In this document: in pieces, positions 8,871-16,589 of the stretch
Numbering within the stretch: position 1 is the stretch's first letter
Layout of the letters: every line of letters begins with the position of its first letter
Assembly: GCA_963839095.1 (NCBI GenBank)
Contig: CAWIUF010000024.1
Span: 186,001 to 250,000, forward strand
Length of the DNA stretch: 64,000 nucleotides
From: Palsa-504 sp963839095
GTDB lineage: Bacteria; Actinomycetota; Actinomycetes; Streptosporangiales; Streptosporangiaceae
Direction of reading: 5' to 3'
Program-made: the position numbers and the translations under genes
Notes under the pieces: model-generated
What the model was told of the DNA's origin: nothing
Database searches by the model: none
What the model saw: only the letters and a program-made list of their open reading frames with translations

Positions 8871-10304
8871 TTAAGAATCGATGGCGTCACCGATGCGGTG
8901 CACGCGCAGCGCGTTGGTCCGGCCGGGGGTGCCGGGCGGGCTGCCCGCCACGAGGACCACGAGGTCGCCGTCGGTGCAGCGGCCGATGGCGCGCAGGGCC
9001 GTCTCGACCTGGCGGACCATGTCGTCGGTGTGGTGCACCGCCGGCACCAGGAACGTCTCGGCGCCCCAGGTCAGCGCCAGCTGGCTGCGGGTCGCGGGCT
9101 CGGTGGTGAAGGCCAGCAGCGGGATGGGCGACCGGTTCCGGGCCAGCCGCCGGGCGGTCTCCCCGGTCATGGTGAACGCCACCAGCGCCCCGGCGCCTAC
9201 CATTGCCCCGACCTCGGCCGCCGCCTGGGCGATGGCCGAGCCGATGGTTTCCGGCGCGGCGGTGGCGGCGTCGGGGGTCTCCGGGGTGAACGGCCAGGAC
9301 TGTTCGGCGGCCACGATGATCCGGGCCATGGTAGCGACGGTTTCGGCCGGGTAGGCGCCGACGCTGGTCTCGGCGGAGAGCATGAGCGCGTCGGCGCCGT
9401 CGAGCACGGCGTTGGCGACATCGGAGGCCTCGGCCCGGGTCGGCCGCGGCGCGCTGATCATCGACTCGAGCATCTGGGTGGCCACGATGACCGGCTTGGC
9501 CGCCCGCCGGGCCAGCCGGATCGCGCGTTTCTGCACCAGCGGCACCTGTTCCAGGGGGTACTCCACGCCCAGGTCTCCGCGGGCGACCATGATCCCGTCG
9601 AAGGCGGCCACGATCTCCTCGATCGCTGCTACCGCCTGGGGTTTCTCGATTTTCGCGATGAGGGGCAGGTGGACGCCGAGTTGGTCCATGATGGCGCGGG
9701 CGGGCTCGGCGTCGGCCGGACTCTGCACGAAGGACAGGGCGATCAGGTCGGCGCGGAGCGTGAGCGCCCAGCGCAGGTCTTCGGCGTCCTTGGCGGTCAG
9801 GGCGGGCAGGCTGACCTTGATGCCGGGCAGGTTGAGGCCCTTGTGGTCCGAGACCGGGCCGCCGGTCAGCACCCGGGTGCGGACCTTGAGTCCTTGCACC
9901 GCGGTCACCTCGAGCACGACCCGGCCGTCGTCCACCAGCAGCTGGGTGCCTGGCCGGACGTCGCCGGCCAGTTCCGGGTAGGTGACGGAGACCTCGGCCT
10001 GGTCCCCGGGCACGTCCTCGCCGGTGATGGTGAACTCCTGGCCGGCGGTGAGCGTCACCGGGCCGCCGGCGAACCGGCCCAGGCGGATCTTGGGGCCTTG
10101 CAGGTCGACCAGCACGCCCACGCTGCGGCCGCTCGCGTCCCCGGCCGCGCGGACGGCCTGGTAGACGGCCCGGTGCCCGTCGTGGTCGCCGTGGCTCATG
10201 TTCAGCCGGGCTACGTCCAGGCCCGCTTTAACCAGGGCACTGACCTGGTCCGGGCTGGACGTGGCGGGACCGAGAGTGCATACGATCTTCGCCCGTCGGC
10301 TCAT
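8871..10304 (-). CDS. pyk: Pyruvate kinase
   Basis: This full-length 477-residue enzyme converts phosphoenolpyruvate and ADP to pyruvate and ATP at the end of glycolysis. Diagnostic motifs in order are IVCTLGPAT at the N-terminus, ARLNMSHGDH, LSFVQSPADA, the signature region LIAKIEKPQAV with the active-site lysine, GIMVARGDLGVEYPLEQV, and KPVIVATQMLESM. The C-terminal allosteric domain is complete. The ATG at 10304 starts directly on the conserved SRRAKIVCTLGPA. It stands alone between a leftward Gfo/Idh gene 80 bases downstream and a pair of tiny genes upstream, all on the same strand. The sequence has no disruption. Confidence 0.97.
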   Translation of the reverse strand: MSRRAKIVCTLGPATSSPDQVSALVKAGLDVARLNMSHGDHDGHRAVYQAVRAAGDASGRSVGVLVDLQGPKIRLGRFAGGPVTLTAGQEFTITGEDVPGDQAEVSVTYPELAGDVRPGTQLLVDDGRVVLEVTAVQGLKVRTRVLTGGPVSDHKGLNLPGIKVSLPALTAKDAEDLRWALTLRADLIALSFVQSPADAEPARAIMDQLGVHLPLIAKIEKPQAVAAIEEIVAAFDGIMVARGDLGVEYPLEQVPLVQKRAIRLARRAAKPVIVATQMLESMISAPRPTRAEASDVANAVLDGADALMLSAETSVGAYPAETVATMARIIVAAEQSWPFTPETPDAATAAPETIGSAIAQAAAEVGAMVGAGALVAFTMTGETARRLARNRSPIPLLAFTTEPATRSQLALTWGAETFLVPAVHHTDDMVRQVETALRAIGRCTDGDLVVLVAGSPPGTPGRTNALRVHRIGDAIDS

Positions 10305-10337
10305 TTAGAGCATTATGCCGGCTGAGCCGGGGGCGGG

Positions 10338-10574
10338 TTAGCGCGGCCTGCGGTCGGGGTCGCTGATCCGGTCGCTGATCCGGTCGGTGATCCGGTCGTT
10401 GATCCGGTCGTTGATCCGGTAGCCCTTCGGCAGTCGCAGGGCGGGGCACGTCAGGTAGTGCGTGCCGACGCCGCCGCAGCGCCCGCACTGCCGTGTCTCT
10501 GCTGTCCGCTCGTCGGCGCCGTCCGGCGTTCCTTCCGGCAGGAGCGTGGGGTGAAGGTCGTACGGGCTGGTCAC
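10338..10574 (-). CDS. Small putative zinc-ribbon protein with an N/D-R-I repeat tail
   Basis: This 78-residue protein has a CGRCGGVGTHYLTCP motif (C-x2-C, then another cysteine) near residue 30 and a tail of repeated INDR/ITDR/ISDR units. The tail is encoded by five 12-bp repeats at 10360-10419. The ATG overlaps the stop of the upstream BldC-like gene in the ATGA manner, which argues that both are real and co-translated. I do not recognise the family. A metal-binding partner of the HTH protein is only an inference. Confidence 0.6.
   Translation of the reverse strand: MTSPYDLHPTLLPEGTPDGADERTAETRQCGRCGGVGTHYLTCPALRLPKGYRINDRINDRITDRISDRISDPDRRPR
10360..10419. repeat. Five tandem 12-bp repeats inside the small zinc-ribbon gene
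   Basis: Units of the type TCGCTGATCCGG follow one another at 10360, 10372, 10384, 10396 and 10408, differing at one or two positions (TCGCTG, TCGGTG, TCGTTG). The unit is a multiple of three, so copy-number change would only lengthen or shorten the protein tail. Confidence 0.9.
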
Positions 10575-10774
10575 CGGAGCCTCCGGGCTACTTCGCTGCG
10601 GAACAACTGCTCCACGTCCCCGCGACGGTACCGGGGCCTGCCGTCCTCGTTGCGGACCTCGGGCAGCCGACCGCGCCGCGCCCAGGTCGCCACCACCGCC
10701 GAGGTCACCCGGAACAACACCGCTACCTGCCGGCGGGTCATCAGGTCCTCGTCACCCGCGGGACCGCCGGTCAC
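10571..10774 (-). CDS. Small BldC/MerR-type helix-turn-helix protein
   Basis: The 67-residue product contains LMTRRQVAVLFRVTSAVVAT, then WARRGRLPEV and RPRYRRGDVEQLF, the winged-HTH pattern of BldC-like and excisionase-like DNA-binding proteins. BldC itself is 68 residues. Starts at 10774 (GTG) and 10741 (ATG, with a GAGG upstream) are both possible. The frame stays open for roughly 200 bases upstream with an Ala/Pro-rich translation but no start codon. The gene overlaps the next small gene by ATGA. Role unknown; a regulator of its partner or of development is inference. Confidence 0.7.
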   Translation of the reverse strand: MTGGPAGDEDLMTRRQVAVLFRVTSAVVATWARRGRLPEVRNEDGRPRYRRGDVEQLFRSEVARRLR

Positions 10775-11384
10775 CGCGGCCGCGGCGGCGGCGGTGACCG
10801 CGGCGGTGGCGGTGGCGGCAGCCCTGGCGGTGGCGGTGGCCAGTCCTCGGCAGGCGGGGGCGGCCTGCGTACGACCGGGGGCGGCCTGTACGGCCTGTGG
10901 CGGCCTGTACGCCTGTGGCGGCCTGGGCGCGGCCGGAGGCGGCCTGGGCGCGGCCGGGGTGGACCAGTGTCGGCGTCATCACGTTTATCAGTTCCTTAAG
11001 GGCCGGGGCTGTTCGCCTTCTCGCGAGGCTGCTCCGATGCGAAGATCAAAGCAGTGTCCCGCAACTGGCTTGGCCTGTTGCAGTGAAAATGCTGCTGCAA
11101 GTTGCAGTACGAAACATCGGTCAGCTGACGGATCTTTTACTGATGATCCCGAAATGCCCGGGTCAGTAGGTGAGATTGCCCAGGTCAGAGGCTTGAGTGC
11201 TGGTGGCGTGAAGCGTCGGTCGGGGGTACACCTCGCGGGTCCCGGTGCCGTCGGCGTGAGTCTGGAGACGGCGGACGTATGCCCCACGCGTCACTGCTGT
11301 CACGGCGCCGGTCAGCGTGGACCGCTAAGCGGGTCACGTGTGAAAACGCGAGCCCGTCTCGTCGTCTGGCCATCGAGGCGGCGA

Positions 11385-11526
11385 TTAACGTGGTGGATCC
11401 TGCCTCTCCGGTGGATCGTGGACCCTGGGGGGTACCGGATCCACCACGTAACCCGGATCCACCACGTAAGCTCCCGGTCCGGCGCACTAGCGGGCACCCG
11501 GCCCTCACCATCCCGCCGATAACACC
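11385..11526. repeat. Dispersed structured repeat, copy A (nested hairpin element)
   Basis: The element is about 142 bp and matches copy B at 40610-40752 over its full length. The outer stem pairs ACGTGGTGGATCC (11388-11400) with GGATCCACCACGT (11455-11467), 13 bp perfect. A middle stem uses CGGTGGATC (from 11410) with the earlier GGATCCACC (from 11437), and a short inner stem joins ACCC and GGGT (11422-11433). The right arm is duplicated as an 18-base tandem. Copy B keeps the same tiers with different bases. Confidence 0.75.
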
Positions 11527-11750
11527 CCGGAAAAGACCTCATCCGTTTGCGCGGATCGTAGCCCGCGGAAAACGGAAAGGTGTCAAATGCGAAAACGCGG
11601 GTCAGTCCCGCTGTCTGGCCATTGCGGCGACGATCCGGCTCTGACCTCTCACCGGGCAGCGGCTATCAGGAAGGCCTCCATCCGGGCGCTGCATCCGTAG
11701 TCACACCCGCCTCTGGAACCTCGCCGGACCGGCATTCCCGGTCACCCTTC

Positions 11751-11804
11751 CATGATCGCGAAGGAAAAGGTACGCCTAGCAGTACCACACCCTTCGCGAT
11801 CATG
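11751..11804. repeat. Strong 54-base hairpin with two-part stem
   Basis: CATGATCGCGAAGG (11751-11764) and CCTTCGCGATCATG (11791-11804) are perfect 14-base complements. Inside lies a 4/4 internal loop and a second 5-bp stem GGTAC/GTACC (11769-11773 and 11782-11786) with an 8-base loop. No T-run follows, and no gene ends nearby, so it is not an obvious terminator. Confidence 0.8.
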
Positions 11805-12038
11805 AAAACCTTGCCATGACGCCGTTTTCCACGATCTTCAAAAGGCCGGGGAGCCGTCAGCGGTAACTCCCACGCGGCCTGCCGCGGGCACGTCCGCCAT
11901 GGGGTCGATCCATCACGGCGTGCCATCACCGCGGATCGATAGCCGCGGGAAATACGGGGTAACTATCCACGGTGACGTGATCATGGGCTGGAGCGGTCAG
12001 GGTGAGGTTGCGGGGGACGGGCCGGATCGGAGGTGAGG

Positions 12039-12473
12039 ATGACGGTGGTGATGGCGGACAGGTTCGGGCGGGCGGCTGGGCCGGATGCGGCCAGCTTTCG
12101 CTGCGCGGGCTGCGGTGAGATCGCCGCCGTGGTGCGGGTGGTTCCGGCGGGTGCCGCGGCGGATATGGGACCGCCGCTGGGGCGGCAGTCTCAGTCTCGG
12201 GCCGGGGTCGTGGTGGATTATTTCGACGGGACCGCCTGGAAGGCGGTTGGCATCGAGGTTTTCCAGGCCGTGCGTGGCATTTTGGCCAGCGAGGCGCCCG
12301 ACCCGGTCGCGCTGCGGCAGATCGACTGGGAGCTGGCGCCGTTCCACTGCCCGGAGTGCGGGCAGAACTACTGCCGCGCTGACTGGCACCCCACCGTCGT
12401 GTTCGACGAGGGCTTCTATGACTGCACGAGGGGCCGTTGCCCGAATGGGCATGAGCACATGATCGACGACTGA
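12039..12473 (+). CDS. Hypothetical protein with zinc-finger-like cysteine pairs
   Basis: The product is about 144 residues. Three cysteine groups stand out: FRCAGCGEI near residue 20, FHCPECGQNYC near residue 107, and CTRGRCPNGHEH near the end, consistent with one or two bound zinc ions. The middle has a PDPVALRQIDWELAPF segment. GGAGG at 12029-12033 supports the ATG at 12039. Similar proteins of unknown function occur in actinomycetes, but I cannot name a family. It stands alone, convergent with the sigma factor gene 13 bases downstream. Confidence 0.7.
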   Translation: MTVVMADRFGRAAGPDAASFRCAGCGEIAAVVRVVPAGAAADMGPPLGRQSQSRAGVVVDYFDGTAWKAVGIEVFQAVRGILASEAPDPVALRQIDWELAPFHCPECGQNYCRADWHPTVVFDEGFYDCTRGRCPNGHEHMIDD

Positions 12474-12486
12474 GGCCCGCGGAACC

Positions 12487-13473
12487 TTAGCGGCGCAGGG
12501 TGGTCTGCTGCTGCATGCGGGACAGCTTCTCGGGGTTGCGCACGGCGTACAGGCCGGTGATGAGGCCGTCGTCGGTGCGTACCGTCAGGACGGTATCGAT
12601 CTCGCCGTTGACCCGGATGATCAGCGCCGGGAGGCCGTTGACCTGGGCCGGCTGCATTGAGGCGGTGGCCGCGATCCGGCTCAGTCCGGTGGCAAGCAGA
12701 CGGCCTACCTTTTCGGACCCGGCGACGGGCACCCGGATGGCCGGCATGATCCCGCCGCCATCGCCCAGGAAGACGACATCCGGCGCCAGGATGTCGAGCA
12801 GGCTCTGCAGGTCACCCGTTTCGGCCGCGCGCTGGAACGCCTCGATGGCGTCCCGGGCCTCGGCGGCGGACACGGACCCGCGCGGGCGGCGAGCCGCGAC
12901 GTGCGCCCGCGCCCGGTGCCCGATCTGGCGCACCGCGGCCGGGGTCTTGCCGACGGCTTCGGCGATCTCGTCGTAGGCCAGGCCGAACACCTCACGCAGG
13001 ACGAATACCGCCCGCTCGGTCGGCGCGAGGGTCTCCAGCACCAGCAGCATGGCCGTCGAGACGCTGTCGGCCAGCTCGACGTCCTCGGCCACGTCGGGCG
13101 CGGTCAGCAGCGGCTCGGGCAGCCAGGGGCCGACGTAGGACTCCTTGCGGCGGCCGAGCGTGCGCAGCCGGATCAGCGCCTGCCGGGTGGTGATCCGGAC
13201 CAGGTAGGCGCGCTGATCCCGCACGATGCCGAGGTCGACGCCCGCCCAGCGCAGCCAGGTCTCCTGCAGGACGTCTTCGGCGTCGGCGGCCGAGCCGAGC
13301 ATCTCGTAGGCGACGGTGAACAGCAGGTTGCGGTGGGCGAGGAACGCCTCGGTGGCGGGGTCCTCGATGGCGGGGTTTTCAGTGGCGGGATCCTCGATGG
13401 CGGGGTCCTCGATGACGGGGTTTTCAGTGGCGGGGTCGTTGGCGGCGCGGTCCAGGTGGTCGTCGCGGTTCAT
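12487..13473 (-). CDS. sigJ: ECF41-type RNA polymerase sigma factor (SigJ-like) with C-terminal SnoaL-like domain
   Basis: After an unusual N-terminal repeat, sigma region 2 is clear (LLFTVAYEMLGSAADAEDVL, then QETWLRW), followed by region 4 (ERAVFVLREVFGLAYDEIAE). The last 120 residues form the NTF2/SnoaL-like domain that modulates ECF41 sigma factors in place of a separate anti-sigma factor. The divergent neighbour is a carboxymuconolactone-decarboxylase/AhpD-like gene, the partner type expected for this group. ATG 13473 is preferred over GTG 13479. A TGTCACA-type -35 element on this strand (13502-13508) with a TGTC -10 16 bases on suggests autoregulation, possibly with a leaderless transcript. 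Confidence 0.92.
   Translation of the reverse strand: MNRDDHLDRAANDPATENPVIEDPAIEDPATENPAIEDPATEAFLAHRNLLFTVAYEMLGSAADAEDVLQETWLRWAGVDLGIVRDQRAYLVRITTRQALIRLRTLGRRKESYVGPWLPEPLLTAPDVAEDVELADSVSTAMLLVLETLAPTERAVFVLREVFGLAYDEIAEAVGKTPAAVRQIGHRARAHVAARRPRGSVSAAEARDAIEAFQRAAETGDLQSLLDILAPDVVFLGDGGGIMPAIRVPVAGSEKVGRLLATGLSRIAATASMQPAQVNGLPALIIRVNGEIDTVLTVRTDDGLITGLYAVRNPEKLSRMQQQTTLRR
13351..13437. repeat. 15-bp tandem repeats at the 5' end of the sigma factor gene
   Basis: About six units alternate between forms like GGCGGGGTCCTCGAT and GGCGGGGTTTTCAGT. They encode acidic pentapeptides of the type ENPAI/EDPAT directly before sigma region 2. This insertion-like segment is not part of the sigma fold. 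Copy number may vary between strains without breaking the frame. Confidence 0.85.
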
Positions 13474-13501
13474 ACCCACCAGACACTAGGCCGCGCCGTT
13501 T

Positions 13502-13547
13502 TGTGACACCGGGATGGCGCTGTCACAGGGACCGGGTGGGCGGCATC
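13502..13547. promoter_or_regulatory. Back-to-back ECF41-type promoters
   Basis: On the plus strand TGTCACA (13521-13527) is followed after 16 bases by CATC (13544-13547), in front of the AhpD-like gene. On the minus strand TGTCACA (complement of 13502-13508) is followed after 16 bases by TGTC, in front of the sigma gene. ECF41 promoters are known to use a TGTCACA -35 and a CGTC -10; both -10 sites here differ at one base. Confidence 0.65.
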
Positions 13548-13598
13548 TCGTGTTCGTTCTGTCCGGAAGGACGCCGTGTCACGAGTAAGGACATCATC

Positions 13599-14084
13599 AT
13601 GGAACCCCGGTTCGACATGTTCGGCAACGAGATCGGCGCTAAGTTCGCCAAGCGTTTCGCCAATGCCAGCATGGTGATCGCGCAGTCGCCGCTGCCGAAG
13701 TCCATCCAGGAACTGGCGGCGCTGCGTTGCAGCCAGATCAACGGCTGCGGCTGGTGCGTCGATATTCACACCAAGGATGCCGCGGCCGCCGGCGAGACCG
13801 CAGTCCGGCTCAACCTGGTCGCCGCCTGGCGCGAGAGCACCGTGTTCACCGAGGCGGAGCAGGCCGCGCTGGCGCTGGCCGAGGAGGGCACCCGGCTCGG
13901 CGACGCCAGCCACGGCGTGTCCGACGAGACCTGGGACCAGGTGCGCAAGCACTACGACGATGACCAGGTCGCCGCGCTGGTCTGCCTGGTCGCGATGATC
14001 AACGCGGCCAACCGGCTCGGCGTGATCGTGCGCCAGAAGGGGGGTTCCTACGAGCCCGGCATGTTCGACAGCTTGACGAGCTGA
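13599..14084 (+). CDS. Carboxymuconolactone decarboxylase / AhpD-like protein
   Basis: The 161-residue protein carries the AhpD-type redox centre in CSQINGCGWCVDIHTKDA (C-x-x-C with a nearby histidine), on an all-helical fold typical of the CMD family. Such proteins act as alkylhydroperoxidase-like disulfide reductants. ATG 13599 is chosen because an AAGGA site lies about 8 bases upstream; the frame extension to 13503 crosses the promoter. It is divergent from the ECF41 sigma gene and has a matching promoter motif, so it is the likely main target of that sigma factor. A strong hairpin terminator follows at 14103. Confidence 0.92.
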   Translation: MEPRFDMFGNEIGAKFAKRFANASMVIAQSPLPKSIQELAALRCSQINGCGWCVDIHTKDAAAAGETAVRLNLVAAWRESTVFTEAEQAALALAEEGTRLGDASHGVSDETWDQVRKHYDDDQVAALVCLVAMINAANRLGVIVRQKGGSYEPGMFDSLTS

Positions 14085-14102
14085 CCGACGGGGCGACGTG
14101 CG

Positions 14103-14130
14103 GCCCGGCCCGGGATCATCCGGGCCGGGC
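14103..14130. terminator. Bidirectional hairpin terminator between convergent genes
   Basis: GCCCGGCCCGG (14103-14113) pairs perfectly with CCGGGCCGGGC (14120-14130) around a 6-base loop. It lies between the convergent AhpD-like and LysM genes. There is no T-run, which is common for actinomycete terminators. Three imperfect copies of CTGGTGCCGCCTGGA follow at about 14158, 14182 and 14204. Confidence 0.75.
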
Positions 14131-14222
14131 GCGGGTAGGTGCCTCCGGCTCGCGCGGCTGGTGCCGCCTGGAAAGTAAGACTGGTGCCGCCTGGGGCGTG
14201 CGCCTGGTGCCGTCTGGACTTG

Positions 14223-15044
14223 TTAGCAGCGTCCGTGGAAAGCGCCGCTGGTGAAGGTGGTCCAGGGGTCCCAGTTGGTGCCGTTGCTGGAGATGATGAC
14301 GGCGGCCTTGGCGTTGCCCAGCGGGTCGTAGGTGGAGAGCGCGCCGTGGTTCGGGTTGATCTGCCAGTAGCCCCGCTCGCCGACCCCGCCGGTGGCGAAC
14401 TGCCGCCCGCTGGATTCGGCCATGGCGATCTCGGCGGCCATGAAGGCCTCGGCGTGCGAGCCGCCGGCCTCTTCCCACAATTCCTCGAGCCCATGACAGC
14501 TCAGCGTCCCGCTCAGAGTGGAGGTGGTGGTTAGCGCGGTCGGCATGGCGGGAGTGCCAGTCTGGCTGCGGGACGGTGCCTTGAAGGGAATGTTGAGCAC
14601 TTCGCCCACGAAGATCGTGTCCGGGTTTTTTATCTTGGACTGGTTGGCCTGGAATATCCATTGCCAGCGGGCCGGGTTGCCGTAGAACCGCTGTGCGATC
14701 AACGACAGCGTGTCGCCTGGCCGGACGGTGTAGTGGCGGGCAGGCTCATGGTGAATGACCAGGGCATCGGTGTGTGCCTGCTCGATGACCGCAGTGGTCT
14801 GGACGGGGGTCTGGGCGGCGGCGGCCTGGGCGGGAGTGTACGTCCGCGCGGCGGCCGCGGTGGCCAGGGCCGGGACCTGGGTGGCGGCCTGGGCGGCCGG
14901 GGCCGCCATGAGCGCACCCGCAATCGCCATCGCCGGGGCGGCCTTGTACGCCGTTCCCGCCACGTTCTGGGCCGGCGACGGTTTCGCGTGCCTGCCGGTC
15001 CGCCTGACCTTCGGCGGGCGGCGGTGACTGTGCGAAGAATTCAC
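14223..15044 (-). CDS. Secreted LysM protein with a lysozyme-like (transglycosylase) C-terminal domain
   Basis: Residues 1-55 form a signal peptide with a basic start and a hydrophobic Ala-rich core ending in AAPAAQAA. An Ala/Thr-rich linker is followed by one LysM domain (HYTVRPGDTLSLIAQRFYG, residues about 103-150), which binds peptidoglycan. The C-terminal part (EIAMAESSGRQFATGG, then GYWQINPNHGALSTYDP) matches the lysozyme-like or Rpf/SLT fold; the glutamate in MAESSG is the likely catalytic residue. The GTG at 15044 has an AAGGGAG site 4 bases upstream. It is probably an exported cell-wall hydrolase for growth or germination. Confidence 0.88.
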   Translation of the reverse strand: MNSSHSHRRPPKVRRTGRHAKPSPAQNVAGTAYKAAPAMAIAGALMAAPAAQAATQVPALATAAAARTYTPAQAAAAQTPVQTTAVIEQAHTDALVIHHEPARHYTVRPGDTLSLIAQRFYGNPARWQWIFQANQSKIKNPDTIFVGEVLNIPFKAPSRSQTGTPAMPTALTTTSTLSGTLSCHGLEELWEEAGGSHAEAFMAAEIAMAESSGRQFATGGVGERGYWQINPNHGALSTYDPLGNAKAAVIISSNGTNWDPWTTFTSGAFHGRC

Positions 15045-15546
15045 AGCACTCCCTTACTCGTTTCGACGCCCGGCGCGCATTTATGAGGGAGTGGCTAGCG
15101 CCGCGCCATTTACTGGCATGGCGACGTCATCAAGGCTCGTGATCGTCATGCAGTGCCCAGAGGCTCGAGGCCTTTATCGGCAGCGCGTTACTATCCGCTC
15201 ACTTCGAGATACGGTCCGCATGATCGACACGTTCAGGCCCGGAATACCGCGTAATAAATCAGCAAGATTCTCCGGGTTCGCGGCGGGAAGGAACGCGCGC
15301 CGAAGCGGCATGATGGCGGGATGGATGATGCCGGCGCCAGCGCGGCAGTGCCGGGTCGCCGGGTGCTACCAGCTGCGTTCTCGTAGCCCGGTGACCAGCG
15401 TCGAGAACTATGCGCTGAAGATCACCGCCGGTGTATGTGCTGCACCCTAGCAACGAGAACGACTCCTACACTGTTATCTGGACAATGATATGCCGTAGTA
15501 GGTGACTTGTGGTGATCATGTGACTACGTAGAGTCCCCTCTGTGAC
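15045..15546. other. 500-bp intergenic region upstream of the LysM and recombinase genes
   Basis: No convincing gene is seen. It must hold the LysM promoter (minus strand) and the recombinase promoter (plus strand). The right end has CGTAGT (15494-15499) inverted as ACTACG (15523-15528) around GTGAC direct repeats, which could be an operator or a recombinase site. I found no recognisable riboswitch. Confidence 0.5.
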
Positions 15547-16589
15547 GTGATCCAGGTGACAGGTGCCGGGCCGGGCGAGCCTGCGGTCCGGCTGGTCGAT
15601 GACGATGGCGAGCCGGTGGCCGAGGTGGACGGTTTCCTGCGGCTGCTGGCGGTGCGGGAGTACTCGCCGAACACGATCCGCGCGTATGCGCACGACCTGC
15701 AGAAGCTGTTCGCGTTTCTCGGCGAGGCGGGGATCACGGCTGCGGAGTTCACTCCGGCGCGGGCGGTGGAGTTCCTGCGGTGGCTGCGGCTGGTGTCGTC
15801 CTCGCGGCGGGCGCAGCGGCTTGAGCTCGGCGTCGCTTCGGGCGGCGGGCGGGTGCTGTCGGCGAAGACGTGCAACCGGGTGATGGCCGCGGTGTCGTCG
15901 TTCGATGAATTCCTGATCGCCAGCGAGGCTTACGCGAGCCGCCAGCAGCCGGTGCGCCGGGTGCTGCGGGTCAAGACCGTCGAGGCGCTGCCACGGCCGA
16001 TGAGCGCCACGTCTACGCCGCGCCGCTGGGCGAGCTGCGGACCCGGCGGGACCGGGCGCTGCTGGAGGTGATGCGGGAAGGGGGCCTGCGGCCCGGCGAG
16101 GTGCTCGGCCTGCGGCTGGAGGACCTGTCCTACGGGCAGCGGCGGGTTGCCGTCGCAAGCGCGATGACCACCCCCGGCAGGTGCGGCAGAAGCGCGCCGG
16201 GACCGGGTCGTCGACCTGCTGGAAGACCGTGCCCTGCCCGCGCTGAACGACCGCGTGATGCGGGAGCGGCCCGCGGACGCCGACTGCCCGTGGGTGTTCC
16301 TGGTCGGCGGCAGGGGCAAGCGGCGCTGCGAGCCGCTGGGCTACGACGCGTTGGTGGGCATGTTCGCCCGCGCTGCCGACCGCGCTGGGGTCCGGGACGC
16401 CTGGCTGACGCCCCACAGCCTGCGGCACACCCACGCCACGAGGATGTTCGAGGCCGGGATGCGCGAGCTGACGCTGATGACCCGGCTCGGCCACGCCACC
16501 CCGGACTCGATGAAGGTCTACACCCGCGTCAGCGACCCCGAGGGTGCTCAAGGACTACCGGAACGCCATCGGCGGCGGGCGCGGCGTGA
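15547..16589 (+). pseudogene. Tyrosine recombinase, TnpA-like (Tn554-type pair), frameshifted
   Basis: The N-terminal SAM-like core-binding domain is intact (FLRLLAVREYSPNTIRAYAH, then DLQKLFAFLGEAG). The catalytic domain continues in other frames: the first arginine in EGGLRPGEVLGLRLEDL near 16080, then HSLRHTHATRMFEAG near 16420 and LGHATPDSMKVYTRV near 16490 with the final His and the Tyr nucleophile. So every active-site residue survives, but at least three base shifts separate the parts. It ends at a TGA that overlaps the GTG start of the next recombinase, as in Tn554-like operons with paired recombinases. It could be a decayed transposon or a stretch with sequence errors. Confidence 0.75.

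Larger units (their letters stand above)
10775..12038. other. 1.26-kb non-coding stretch full of repeats and hairpins
   Basis: No reading frame here looks like a protein; the longer ones are low-complexity. From left to right it holds a GGC-rich repetitive tract (about 10775-10975), a less GC-rich stretch (about 11000-11180), two related copies of a 48-base sequence (11342-11389 and 11590-11637, about 80% alike), a nested hairpin element (11385-11526), and a second strong hairpin (11751-11804). It separates the BldC-like gene from the zinc protein at 12039. Confidence 0.7.

Noticed and set aside
10752..10982. Minus-strand 76-codon frame in the GGC-rich tract
   Set aside because: Translation is only Arg/His/Ala low complexity from DNA repeats, and it overlaps the BldC-like gene out of frame.
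10458..11522. Long plus-strand frame across the repeat region
   Set aside because: It runs antisense through two supported small genes and contains no conserved motif; high GC keeps frames open by chance.
13876..14222. CRISPR-like array from the CTGGTGCCGCCTGGA repeats near 14158-14218
   Set aside because: There are only three imperfect short copies with unequal gaps and no cas genes nearby.
15045..15470. Possible c-di-AMP (ydaO) riboswitch upstream of the LysM gene
   Set aside because: Such switches often precede cell-wall hydrolase genes in actinomycetes, but I could not find the conserved motifs on the correct strand.
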